DNA of 64,000 nucleotides. Origin: Mycolicibacterium mucogenicum DSM 44124 (GTDB taxonomy: Bacteria > Actinomycetota > Actinomycetes > Mycobacteriales > Mycobacteriaceae). The stretch is from NCBI RefSeq assembly GCF_005670685.2, contig NZ_CP062008.1, positions 806,001 to 870,000 on the forward strand, given 5' to 3'. Positions within the stretch are counted from its first letter, which is position 1. Every line of letters begins with the position of its first letter. Below the pieces are notes generated by a model that was given only the letters and a program-made list of their open reading frames with translations, ran no database searches and was not told where the DNA came from. This document shows, piece after piece, positions 53,856 through 61,756 of the stretch. The translations under genes were made by a program, and so were the position numbers.

Positions 53856-54215
53856 ATGAGCTCAGGCGATTACACCGACGAGGATGACGATCAGCTGACG
53901 CAGGAGGACATGCTGATCGACCGCGGCGTCGACGACCTGCTGGACGAGGGCTACTCGCCGCCGGACGAGTGGCGCGAGCCCCGGGATGACGAGACCCTCG
54001 ATGAACTGCTCGCCGAGGAAGAGCCGGACCCGGCGCTGCAGCTTGACGATGCTGACGATCCCGACGAGCAGTGGGGCGACGACGAGGTCGGTGACCAGCG
54101 GTCCGGTCGGCTCGTGGCCGGCGAGCAGGACGGTGAGCTGCTCGCCGGGGACGTCGGCATCGACGGGAGCGCGGCCTCCGCCGAGGAGGCCGCGGTCCAC
54201 GTCATCGACGAATAG
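53856..54215 (+). CDS. acidic DUF5709-type protein
   Basis: A 119-residue very acidic protein (YTDEDDDQLTQEDMLIDRGVDDLLDEGYSPPDEWREP is the conserved start). It matches the actinobacterial DUF5709 pattern, whose members are small soluble proteins of unknown function. About a third of residues are Asp or Glu and it is probably partly disordered. ATG 53856 is the start. It is convergent with the LLM gene, with four bases between the stops. Confidence 0.82.
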   Translation: MSSGDYTDEDDDQLTQEDMLIDRGVDDLLDEGYSPPDEWREPRDDETLDELLAEEEPDPALQLDDADDPDEQWGDDEVGDQRSGRLVAGEQDGELLAGDVGIDGSAASAEEAAVHVIDE

Positions 54216-54219
54216 CCGC

Positions 54220-55095
54220 TCAGACCTTGGCGATGACGTTCTCGGCGAACATCTCCAGGTGCTTGATCTTCTCGTCGAGCGGCTGGGTGTCCTCGCCCAT
54301 GATGTAGGGCACGCGGAAGCCGACGATGACGTCGGTGACGCCCTTGTCTTCCAGGCGCTTAACGCCGTCGACTGTGAAGCCGTCGATCGAGATGACGTGA
54401 ATCTGGAACTCGTCGCACAGGCCGATGCGCTCCTCGGATTCCCGGTACTGCGCGAGCTTCTTGAGCAGCGGGTCGAGGTCGGCCGGGTCGCCGCCACCGT
54501 GCATCCAGCCGTCGTTGCGGGCGGCACGCTTGAGCGCGGCATCGGCGTGACCACCGACGAGGATCGGCACCGGCTTGGTCGGCGCGGGCGTCATCTTGGT
54601 CTTGGGGATGTCGTAGAACTCGCCGTGGTACTCGAAGTAGTCGCCCTGCGTCAGGCCGCGGATGACGTCGATGCACTCGTCCATGCGCTTGCCGCGACGG
54701 GCGAACGGCACACCCATGACCTCGTAGTCCTCGGGCCACGGGCTGGTGCCGACGCCAAGGCCCAGGCGGTTGTCGAACATCGCGGCCAGAGACCCGGCCT
54801 GCTTGGCCACCAGGGCCGGCGGCCGGATCGGCAGCTTCAGCACGAAGATGTTGAAGTGCAGCTTGGTGGTGACGGCCGACAGCGCGCCGATCAAGGAGAA
54901 CGACTCGATGAACGACTTGCCGTCGAGGAACTCGCGGCTGCCGTCGGCGGTGTACGGGTACGTCGAGTCGGACTCGAAGGGGTAGGCGATGCTGTCCGGG
55001 ATGGTCATCGCGTGGTAGCCGGCTTCGTCAGCCGCCTTGGCCAGCGGGATGTAGTAGGACGGGTCGGTCATCGCTTCGGCGTAGGTGAACCTCAT
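54220..55095 (-). CDS. LLM-class F420-dependent oxidoreductase (Rv0940c-type)
   Basis: A 291-residue luciferase-like enzyme (MRFTYAEAMTDPSYYIPLAKAADEAGYHAMTIPDSI, LHFNIFVLKLPIRPPALVAKQAGSLAAMFDNRLGLGVGTSPWPEDYEVMG). It belongs to the F420-dependent family typical of mycobacteria. A perfect KstR-type palindrome lies ten bases upstream of the ATG, consistent with a role in sterol or lipid catabolism. From memory, Rv0940c is its counterpart. Confidence 0.9.
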   Translation of the reverse strand: MRFTYAEAMTDPSYYIPLAKAADEAGYHAMTIPDSIAYPFESDSTYPYTADGSREFLDGKSFIESFSLIGALSAVTTKLHFNIFVLKLPIRPPALVAKQAGSLAAMFDNRLGLGVGTSPWPEDYEVMGVPFARRGKRMDECIDVIRGLTQGDYFEYHGEFYDIPKTKMTPAPTKPVPILVGGHADAALKRAARNDGWMHGGGDPADLDPLLKKLAQYRESEERIGLCDEFQIHVISIDGFTVDGVKRLEDKGVTDVIVGFRVPYIMGEDTQPLDEKIKHLEMFAENVIAKV

Positions 55096-55104
55096 GAACC
55101 GATG

Positions 55105-55120
55105 CTAGAACGTGTTCTAG
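55105..55120. promoter_or_regulatory. KstR-type operator upstream of the LLM gene
   Basis: A perfect 16-bp palindrome CTAGAAC-GT-GTTCTAG that fits the KstR consensus TNNAACNNGTTNNA exactly. It lies about ten bases before the LLM start codon. Confidence 0.8.
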
Positions 55121-55154
55121 TTTTGTGGAATGGGTACCGCCCATTCAGTGGCGG

Positions 55155-56351
55155 TCAAGTCAGCGGGAACGGCGGCAGGCCGGTGCCGCTGATGGCGTAG
55201 CCGCCCTGTTGGCTGCGCTCGGTGACGCGCGCCGCCGCGGTGCGCTCGCCCACCGCCACGGTGACGGCGGTGCGGGGCAGTTCGTCGAGCGTCTCGAAAA
55301 CCGTTCCCCGCCAATGGTACTGGCCGTCGATGGGATCGAGGTGCCCCGCCAGCCGCACTCGCACGTCGCGGCCGTCGATGGTGGCCGGTCCGTCGTACAG
55401 GTCTTCGGCTTCCGCGATCTCCGCCCGCGCGGCAGGCGCCACGGGGCCGCCGGGCAGGAAGCCGGTCCGCCGCCACAACCGCCGTGCGATGGGGCCGAGG
55501 AGTCCAACTTCCTCCAGGAACGACGCGAGCGGCGCGAACCCGGCGATCTGTGTCTCGATCCGGTGCGGCGACGTCCGCGCCATCCGCCGGGCCGCGCGGG
55601 CGTCCAATCCGACGCGGCGGTACTGCACCTTGTTGGTGAACAGGAACCGGAAGAACAAGCCGCCGACACCGTTGAGGTTGCCGATCCAGAACCGCTTCGG
55701 CCATGACATCTCCGGCGCGCGCTTGCGCAGCCCGTCGCGGGCGAACTGGATGTGCCGGGCTTCCTCGGTCACGTGAATGCGCATGAGCCGCTGCACCATT
55801 GGCTGCAGCTCGGGATCATCCATCATCTGGCGTTGCAACGAATCGAAGATTTCCTCGCCGATCAAAGCGGCCACCCACAACACCGAACCTTGGAAGGCGA
55901 ACGGCAGCATGTTGATGATCGTGCGCTGGTACCACTTCGGTCGCACCGGGTCGGCGCCGACCTTCTCGATGGCCTTGCCGAACATCACCATGTGGCGGGT
56001 CTCGTCACCGAGTTCGGTCAGCTCGTAGTGGGTGGCGCTCGCAGTCGGGTCCTGATGCATCGCCTTGCGCAGCAGGGCCTGGTTGAGGATGTTCTCGAAC
56101 CAGATGCCCGCCGACAGGGTGTTGACCAGTTCCTGGCGGGACAGCTCGATCTGCTCGGCCCGGCTCATCGACTCCCAGAGCGGGGTGCCGTACAGCGACA
56201 CCACTTTCGGTGGCAGGAAGTACTTGTCCGGGTCGATCGGCGCGTCCCAGTCGATGTCGACGATCGGCGCGTAAGACTTGCGCACCGAGCCTTTGAGCAG
56301 GCGTTCGGCGAATTCCGCGCGCGTCGTCTGGCCTTTGACCGAAGCTGTCAT
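55155..56351 (-). CDS. AurF-like diiron oxygenase with C-terminal DUF4873 domain
   Basis: A 398-residue protein. The N-terminal 280 or so residues are a ferritin-like diiron domain with metal motifs NILNQ...ELGDETRHMVMFG, EEIFD and EEARHIQFAR, as in AurF-type N-oxygenases. The C-terminal about 110 residues (EDLYDGPATIDGRDVRVRLAGHLDPIDGQYHWRGTVF) are a DUF4873-type unit. ATG 56351 is chosen because GAAGGG lies nine bases upstream; ATG 56360 overlaps that site. Substrate unknown. A tandem TACC-N3-GGTA site lies in the divergent promoter with cobF. Confidence 0.85.
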   Translation of the reverse strand: MTASVKGQTTRAEFAERLLKGSVRKSYAPIVDIDWDAPIDPDKYFLPPKVVSLYGTPLWESMSRAEQIELSRQELVNTLSAGIWFENILNQALLRKAMHQDPTASATHYELTELGDETRHMVMFGKAIEKVGADPVRPKWYQRTIINMLPFAFQGSVLWVAALIGEEIFDSLQRQMMDDPELQPMVQRLMRIHVTEEARHIQFARDGLRKRAPEMSWPKRFWIGNLNGVGGLFFRFLFTNKVQYRRVGLDARAARRMARTSPHRIETQIAGFAPLASFLEEVGLLGPIARRLWRRTGFLPGGPVAPAARAEIAEAEDLYDGPATIDGRDVRVRLAGHLDPIDGQYHWRGTVFETLDELPRTAVTVAVGERTAAARVTERSQQGGYAISGTGLPPFPLT

Positions 56352-56397
56352 CGTTGACATCCCTTCGAAAGTGTCTGTAATCCGAAGCTACGTCCGA

Positions 56398-56424
56398 TAC
56401 CAGAGGTAGTCAATACCTGCGGTA
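56398..56424. promoter_or_regulatory. tandem TACC-N3-GGTA palindromes in AurF-like/cobF divergent promoter
   Basis: TACCAGAGGTA at 56398-56408 and TACCTGCGGTA at 56414-56424: two 11-bp inverted repeats with identical arms, 16 bp (about one and a half helical turns) apart. The arrangement fits two dimers of one regulator. Confidence 0.5.
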
Positions 56425-56466
56425 CTGGATAAAAGTTGGGCCGTCGCGGGCCGCTAGCCTTCGCGG

Positions 56467-57213
56467 ATGCGCACAATCCACGTCATCGGTATCGGTGCCG
56501 GCGACCCGGACTACGTCACCGCTCAAGCCGTCGCGGCGCTCAACGACACGCAGGTGTTCTTCGCGATGGACAAAGGCGACACCAAGGACGACCTCGTCGC
56601 GCTGCGCCGGCTGATCTGTGAGCGTTTCATCGAAGACCCCGGCTACCGGTTCGTGGCGCTGCCGGATCCGGTGAGGGCCAAAGATCGTGAGTACCACGAA
56701 GCGGTGGCCGAATGGCACGCCGCACGAGCGCGGCTGTGGGCGGAGGCCATCGAGACCGAACTGGGGCCCGACGGCGTCGGCGCCTTCCTGGCGTGGGGCG
56801 ACCCGTCGCTCTACGACAGCACGCTGCGCATCCTGGACCGCGTCGCCGAACACGTCGAGTTCGAGTTCGACGTCATCCCCGGCATCACGGCCATCCAGGC
56901 ACTCACCGCTCGACATCGCATCCCGCTCAACGACATTGGCGAGCCGGTAATGATCACGACGGGGCGTCAGCTGCGTGAGCACGGGCTGGCCGGCGCCGCG
57001 GTGGTGATGCTCGACGGTGAGTGCTCGTTCCTGGAATGCCCACCGCAGACCCGGATTTGGTGGGGCGCCTACCTCGGCACGCCCGACGAGATGCTCATCG
57101 CCGGCACCGTCGGCGAGGTCGGGGAACGGATCGCCCGGGAGCGCGCCGAGGCCCGGACGCGGCACGGCTGGATCATGGACACCTATCTGCTGCGGGCAGA
57201 ATCGACAGCATGA
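56467..57213 (+). CDS. cobF: precorrin-6A synthase (deacetylating), CobF
   Basis: A 248-residue SAM-dependent tetrapyrrole methylase. HVIGIGAGDPDYVTAQAVAAL is the first SAM loop, GAFLAWGDPSLYDSTLRIL the second, and VIPGITAIQALTARHRIPLNDIGEP the CobF-type third. It methylates C1 of precorrin-5 with loss of acetate in aerobic cobalamin synthesis. From memory, cobF is missing from M. tuberculosis but retained in environmental mycobacteria. No other cob gene is next to it. Its stop overlaps the following small membrane gene. Confidence 0.93.
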   Translation: MRTIHVIGIGAGDPDYVTAQAVAALNDTQVFFAMDKGDTKDDLVALRRLICERFIEDPGYRFVALPDPVRAKDREYHEAVAEWHAARARLWAEAIETELGPDGVGAFLAWGDPSLYDSTLRILDRVAEHVEFEFDVIPGITAIQALTARHRIPLNDIGEPVMITTGRQLREHGLAGAAVVMLDGECSFLECPPQTRIWWGAYLGTPDEMLIAGTVGEVGERIARERAEARTRHGWIMDTYLLRAESTA

Positions 57214-57605
57214 AATCGTTGCTGCTGCGGGCCTGCGTGACCGGCCTGGCGTTGTGGTTGGTCACGCGCATGGTGTCGGGGATCTATTTCGTCTTCCCCG
57301 TGGGCGCCGGCCAACTCGAGCGCGTCGGCATCATCCTGGTGGTGGCGTTCGTCTTCGGGTTGGTCAACGCCATCATCAAGCCGATCGTGCAGCTGTTCGC
57401 GATCCCGCTGTACATCCTCACCCTCGGCCTGATCCACATCGTCATCAACGCCTGGATGCTGTGGATCACCTCGTGGATCACCGAGAACACCACGCACTGG
57501 GGCCTGGGCATCGACCAGTTCTGGTTCACCGCGATCTGGGCGGCGATCCTGCTGTCGATCGTCGGCTGGGCGCTGGGTCTGGTGCAGCGCGCCGTCGAGA
57601 GCTAG
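57210..57605 (+). CDS. phage-holin-4-type small membrane protein
   Basis: A 131-residue protein with four predicted membrane helices (LLLRACVTGLALWLVTRMV, VGIILVVAFVFGLVNAII, LFAIPLYILTLGLIHIVINAWML, FWFTAIWAAILLSIVGWAL). This is the pattern of the phage holin family 4 (DUF/YvlD-like) proteins common in actinobacteria, with no proven function. The ATG overlaps the cobF stop. Its own stop is inside a perfect 26-bp-arm palindrome. Confidence 0.87.
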   Translation: MKSLLLRACVTGLALWLVTRMVSGIYFVFPVGAGQLERVGIILVVAFVFGLVNAIIKPIVQLFAIPLYILTLGLIHIVINAWMLWITSWITENTTHWGLGIDQFWFTAIWAAILLSIVGWALGLVQRAVES

Positions 57606-57659
57606 GGATTTGTGCACGATTTTCCGCGGTCGGCGCGGAAAATCGTGCACAAATCCCTA
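57603..57659. repeat. stop-codon-spanning palindrome, copy 2 (holin-like/FUSC)
   Basis: Perfect 26-bp arms with a 5-base loop (GTCGG). The left arm begins with the TAG of the plus-strand gene and the right arm ends with the CTA that is the stop of the minus-strand gene. Arm core TTTGTGCACGATTTTCCGCG. Same element as at 61700-61756. Confidence 0.9.
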
Positions 57660-59441
57660 CGTCAGCGACGCCTGGATCGCGCGTAACTCGTTGGCGCCGA
57701 ACGCCGGTGGCTCGGTGATCTCGGCTGCCGGGCGTCCGGCGCGGACCGAGTCGGCCAGGTCGGCGAGCGTCGCGGTCAGCTGTGCGGCGGCGTCCGGGGT
57801 GATCGGCGCTTCGGATCGCTCGGTGGCCCAGCCCGCGGCGAGCGTCCGGTATGCGAGCTGCTCGGTCGCGACGATGGTCGGCCAAAGCCGTTCTGCCGCA
57901 ACGCGGCTCCGGGGTGAACCGCCGATGGCGGTGTCGTAGACCGGAAGCATGGCCATCGCGCGGAGCTGCAGGTCGCGACGGTCGTTGCGGGCCTGATCGG
58001 TGGTCACCTGACCTGCGGCCAGATGGCCGACCACGACCGCGACCGCATCCAGCGTGGCCGCGATCGACTCGGCGGGGCGCGCCGCGGGATGGCCGCGTCG
58101 CGTCACCCACAACACCAGAAGTGCCACCGCGCAACCGATCACGGTGTCGATGCCGCGGGCGAGCAGCATGGCGGGGACGTCGGCGATGTGGTGTCCGCCC
58201 GACGCGATGGTCAAGGCCGCGGGCGTGATGAAGATGACCGCGACGGTGTAGTTACGCACCACGAACATCTCGATGACGAACTGCAGCGTGCCGACGATCA
58301 GGGCGAGCCACGGTCCGCCCGGCGCGGCGATCAGGACACCGCCCGCCAGCACCAGGCCGAGCCAGGTGCCCAGGGTGCGTTCGATGCCGCGTTGTACGGT
58401 GCGCCGCCAATCGAAGCCTTGATGCAGCATCAGCACCGCCGCCGCCATGGCCCAGTACGCGTGGTCGATGTTCAGACCGACGGCGACGGTGCCGGCGATC
58501 GCGACGGCGACCGCGGTGCGCAGTGCCGCGGTCAGGGCGGGAGACCCCGGCGTCACCGCACGGCGCAGCAGCGTCGCGACGGACGGCCGTCCCAGCGGGA
58601 TCAGGCCCTCGAAACTGCCGCCGATGTCGTCGGGCACCGTGCCCAGCTGCCGGGCCCGCGCGGCGTCGTCGACGGACAGTGGTTGGCCGCGGTCGGCGGC
58701 CGCCATGGCTTCGGCGAACAACACGTGCAGCCGGCGGTTCGTCATCCGCAGCCGATAGAGGGCGTCATCGGGCTTCGGGTGGACGGGCTGGAACGTGACG
58801 AGCGTGATCCACGCTTCGTGCAGCAGCTGCGCGGCGCGGTGCCGCGCGTCGGGTGATGAGGTCTCGATGTAGGTGGCCACCGCTTCGGCGGCAGCGGCGA
58901 CCGCGGCGCGTTCCGGCGCGCGCGGACGGACCAGTACCCCGGCCATGTGCACCACCCAGGCGAAGGCGCCGCCGGCCAGCACCAGCGCGCCCAGCCGCCA
59001 CGGGCTGAGGTGCTCGGCCGCGATCCCGACGGCAGCCGCGCAGGCCAGCACCGGCATGTAGGCGCCGGGCGGTCCGACCGACAGGGCCTGGCAGATCAGG
59101 ACGGCAACCATCGCGATCACCGTCACCACCAGCACCGCCGACCACGGGGTGGCCGCCGCCCAGTCGCCGAGCGCCACGACCACCGCGAACGAGACGGCGA
59201 TGGCGCCGAGGTACATCGCGCGGTTGAGATACGGACGCCCGCTGCCGTACAGCGACGTGAATCCACCGATGGTGGCGATCAGCCCGGCCGACACATCGCC
59301 GGCTGCCCACCCGGCGAGAATCGGCACCACCATGCAGATCGAGGCCCGGAGCGCGAACGGCCAGCGGCGCGGCACAGTATTCATGACCAGGATGCGTCGC
59401 AGTGGATTGGTGGCCGGGGCGGGTGCCGAGCGGTCTGCCAT
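57657..59441 (-). CDS. FUSC-family integral membrane transporter
   Basis: A 594-residue protein with the duplicated FUSC layout: an N-terminal group of helices (ASICMVVPILAGWAAGDVSAGLIATIGGFTSLYGSGRPYLNRA), a cytoplasmic helical middle, and a second group with the TVQRGIERTLGTWLGLVLAGGVLI signature. The family includes fusaric-acid/aromatic-acid efflux proteins (AaeB-like). An efflux role is likely, but the substrate is unknown. ATG 59441 is 40 bp from the divergent Fpg/Nei gene. Confidence 0.87.
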   Translation of the reverse strand: MADRSAPAPATNPLRRILVMNTVPRRWPFALRASICMVVPILAGWAAGDVSAGLIATIGGFTSLYGSGRPYLNRAMYLGAIAVSFAVVVALGDWAAATPWSAVLVVTVIAMVAVLICQALSVGPPGAYMPVLACAAAVGIAAEHLSPWRLGALVLAGGAFAWVVHMAGVLVRPRAPERAAVAAAAEAVATYIETSSPDARHRAAQLLHEAWITLVTFQPVHPKPDDALYRLRMTNRRLHVLFAEAMAAADRGQPLSVDDAARARQLGTVPDDIGGSFEGLIPLGRPSVATLLRRAVTPGSPALTAALRTAVAVAIAGTVAVGLNIDHAYWAMAAAVLMLHQGFDWRRTVQRGIERTLGTWLGLVLAGGVLIAAPGGPWLALIVGTLQFVIEMFVVRNYTVAVIFITPAALTIASGGHHIADVPAMLLARGIDTVIGCAVALLVLWVTRRGHPAARPAESIAATLDAVAVVVGHLAAGQVTTDQARNDRRDLQLRAMAMLPVYDTAIGGSPRSRVAAERLWPTIVATEQLAYRTLAAGWATERSEAPITPDAAAQLTATLADLADSVRAGRPAAEITEPPAFGANELRAIQASLT

Positions 59442-59481
59442 GTGTACAGCATGCGGTACATCCAGTCGCTAGCCTGAACCC

Positions 59482-60345
59482 ATGCCGGAACTTCCCGAGG
59501 TCGAGGCGCTCGCCGATCACCTGCGTCGTCATGCGGTCGGTCTGCCGGTGGGCCGCATCGATGTCTCCGCCTTCTCGGTGCTCAAAACCTTCGACCCGCC
59601 ACCGACCGCGTTGTACGGCGTGGAGGTGACGGGTGCCAACCGCTGGGGCAAGTACCTCGGGCTGCAGGTCGGCGACCTGCACCTGATCACCCACCTGTCA
59701 CGGGCTGGGTGGCTGCGATGGTCGGAGAAGCTGGCGGCCGCGCCGCTGAAACCGGGCAAAGGACCGATCGCCCTGCGGGTGCATCTCGGAAAACCGGGTG
59801 AGGCACCGGGTTTCGACCTCACCGAGGCGGGAACCCAGAAGCGGCTCGCGGTCTGGCTGGTAAACGACCCGCTGGCCGTGCCGCAGATCGCCACGTTGGG
59901 ACCCGACGCGCTGTCACTCGGGCCGGCGGAATTGGGCGCGGTGCTGGCCGGCAACACCGGCCGGATCAAGAACGTCATCACCGATCAACGGGTGATCGCC
60001 GGGATCGGTAACGCCTACAGCGACGAAATCCTGCACGTGGCCAAGCTGTCGCCGTTCGCGACGGCGGGCAAGCTCACCGCGGAACAGCTGGGGACATTGC
60101 ACGACGCGATGATCTCGGTGCTCTCCGACGCGGTGACCCGCTCGGTCGGTCAAGGCGCGGCAACCCTCAAGGGGGAGAAGCGCTCTGGGCTCCGGGTCCA
60201 TGCCCGCACCGGGCTGCCCTGCCCGGTCTGCGGCGATACCGTCCGCGAAGTGTCCTTCGCGGACAAGTCTTTTCAGTATTGCGCGACGTGCCAGACCGGT
60301 GGCAAGGTGCTGGCCGACCGGCGGATGTCCAAACTGCTCAAGTGA
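59482..60345 (+). CDS. Fpg/Nei-family DNA glycosylase
   Basis: A 287-residue base-excision glycosylase/AP lyase. The mature N-terminus PELPEVE supplies the catalytic proline and glutamate. A helix-two-turn-helix (GRIKNVITDQRVIAGIGNAYSDEIL) and a C-terminal zinc finger (CPVC...CATC) complete the family. It removes oxidised bases from DNA. M. tuberculosis Rv0944, at the same place, is to my memory only a fragment, whereas this gene is full length. Confidence 0.92.
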   Translation: MPELPEVEALADHLRRHAVGLPVGRIDVSAFSVLKTFDPPPTALYGVEVTGANRWGKYLGLQVGDLHLITHLSRAGWLRWSEKLAAAPLKPGKGPIALRVHLGKPGEAPGFDLTEAGTQKRLAVWLVNDPLAVPQIATLGPDALSLGPAELGAVLAGNTGRIKNVITDQRVIAGIGNAYSDEILHVAKLSPFATAGKLTAEQLGTLHDAMISVLSDAVTRSVGQGAATLKGEKRSGLRVHARTGLPCPVCGDTVREVSFADKSFQYCATCQTGGKVLADRRMSKLLK

Positions 60346-60346
60346 T

Positions 60347-60907
60347 TCAGCTGCAGTAGTTCCTGGTCGCCGCCACCAGTGCCTGCTGGTACAGCGGGTC
60401 GAGTTGCCGGTTCATGGTGACCTGTGTGCGGGCAACATCGACCGCGGCGGCGCAGCCCGGACCGTGCAGGATGCCCTGTTGTGCGGCCAGCTCGGCGACC
60501 ATGGTGCGGTTGAAACCGTCTATCGCCGTGCGTGATTCGGACAAATCCGGGGCGGTGGTCGGCGCCGCGGCCGGATCGAACTTCCACTGGCTGAACCGCA
60601 GGTATTCGATGCCCTCGGTGGCGTGAATCTGGTCGGTGAACACCTTCTGCACGAACTCCGGGTCGGTACCCGACGCGGTGGCCTGGGCGCCGACGGCTTT
60701 CAGCACCTGCTCCACCCGTGCGGGGTCCTCGATCGAGCCGCCGTTGATCCACTTGACCGCGGCCACCGGATCGGCGGTCTGCAGCCGCTGGGCGGCGGTG
60801 TCGACCAACCGGAACAGCGGGTCGTCATCGGCGTGGGCGAGGGGCACCGACGTCATGCCCACGACGGCGACCAGCAGGGCGGCAAGCTTCATCCTTCGAT
60901 CCTGCAT
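60347..60907 (-). CDS. secreted AroQ-gamma chorismate mutase
   Basis: A 186-residue exported protein. The signal peptide MQDRRMKLAALLVAVVGMTSVPLAHA is followed by an all-helical domain very like M. tuberculosis *MtCM (Rv1885c): LVDTAAQRLQTADPVAAVKW, IEDPARVEQVLKAVG, VFTDQIHATEGIEYLRFSQWKFDPA and SRTAIDGFNRTMV. Two cysteines (GPGCAAA and NYCS) match the known disulfide. It converts chorismate to prephenate outside the cytoplasm. ATG 60907 is chosen for AAAGG at seven bases. It is convergent with Fpg/Nei. Confidence 0.88.
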   Translation of the reverse strand: MQDRRMKLAALLVAVVGMTSVPLAHADDDPLFRLVDTAAQRLQTADPVAAVKWINGGSIEDPARVEQVLKAVGAQATASGTDPEFVQKVFTDQIHATEGIEYLRFSQWKFDPAAAPTTAPDLSESRTAIDGFNRTMVAELAAQQGILHGPGCAAAVDVARTQVTMNRQLDPLYQQALVAATRNYCS

Positions 60908-60920
60908 CATCCGACCTTTC

Positions 60921-60946
60921 TTGACAGGTGTCGAGTTGGTTACGCT
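60921..60946 (+). promoter_or_regulatory. promoter of the SDR gene, leaderless
   Basis: TTGACA at 60921-60926 and TACGCT at 60941-60946, six bases before the ATG at 60953. The -35/-10 spacing is short (14), but the -10 to ATG distance fits a leaderless mRNA, and there is no ribosome-binding site. Confidence 0.5.
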
Positions 60947-60952
60947 GCAGGC

Positions 60953-61702
60953 ATGACTCGGCAGAAAATCCTCATCACCGGCGCGAGCTCGGGCCTGGGC
61001 GCCGGTATGGCCCGGCAGTTCGCCGCCAAGGGCCGCGACCTCGCGCTGTGTGCCCGCCGGCTGGACAACCTCGAAGAACTGAAGGCCGAACTGACGGCGC
61101 AGTACCCCGGGGTCACCGTGGCCATCGCGGCGCTGGACGTCAACGACCACGACCAGGTGCCCAAGGTGTTCGAGGAGCTGTCCGATCAGTTGGGCGGTAT
61201 CGACTGCGTCATCGTCAACGCCGGCATCGGCAAGGGCTACCCGCTGGGCGGCGGCAAGCTGTGGGCGAACAAGGCGACCATCGAGACGAATCTCGTTGCG
61301 GCGCTGGTGCAGATCGAAACGGCGCTGGAGATGTTCAAGGCCGCGGGCAGGGGCCACCTGGTCCTGGTGTCGTCGGTGCTCGGCAACGTCGGGGTGCCGG
61401 GATTCAAGGCCGCGTATGCCGCGAGCAAGGCCGGCGTCACGTCGTTGGGTGAGTCGCTGCGCGCGGAGTACCCGTCCGGACCCATCAAGATCACGGTCCT
61501 CGAGCCCGGCTACATCGAGTCGGAGATGACGGCCAAGTCCAACTCGACCATGCTCATGGTCGACAACGAGACCGGCGTGAAAGCCATGGTCGACGCCATC
61601 GAGAAGGAGAAGGGCCGCGCCGTCGTCCCCGGCTGGCCGTGGTGGCCGCTGGTCGAGGTGATGAAGTTGGTGCCGCCGCGTTTCACCAAGTACTTCGCCT
61701 AG
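60953..61702 (+). CDS. short-chain dehydrogenase/reductase (Rv0945-type)
   Basis: A 249-residue classical SDR: KILITGASSGLGAGMARQFAAKG, VNAGIGKG, SSVLG and catalytic YAASK. The C-terminal PWWPLVEVMKLVPPRFTKYF is typical of this mycobacterial clade. It lies between the chorismate mutase and pgi genes as Rv0945 does in M. tuberculosis. Substrate unknown. Its stop codon is the first three bases of a perfect palindrome shared with convergent pgi. Confidence 0.92.
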   Translation: MTRQKILITGASSGLGAGMARQFAAKGRDLALCARRLDNLEELKAELTAQYPGVTVAIAALDVNDHDQVPKVFEELSDQLGGIDCVIVNAGIGKGYPLGGGKLWANKATIETNLVAALVQIETALEMFKAAGRGHLVLVSSVLGNVGVPGFKAAYAASKAGVTSLGESLRAEYPSGPIKITVLEPGYIESEMTAKSNSTMLMVDNETGVKAMVDAIEKEKGRAVVPGWPWWPLVEVMKLVPPRFTKYFA

Positions 61703-61756
61703 GGATTTGTGCACGATTTTCCGCGCCGGCCGCGGAAAATCGTGCACAAATCCCTA
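61700..61756. repeat. stop-codon-spanning palindrome, copy 3 (SDR/pgi)
   Basis: Perfect 26-bp arms identical to copy 2; only the 5-base loop differs (CCGGC). The outermost bases are the TAG of the SDR gene and the CTA that is the stop of pgi. Likely a bidirectional terminator. Confidence 0.9.
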
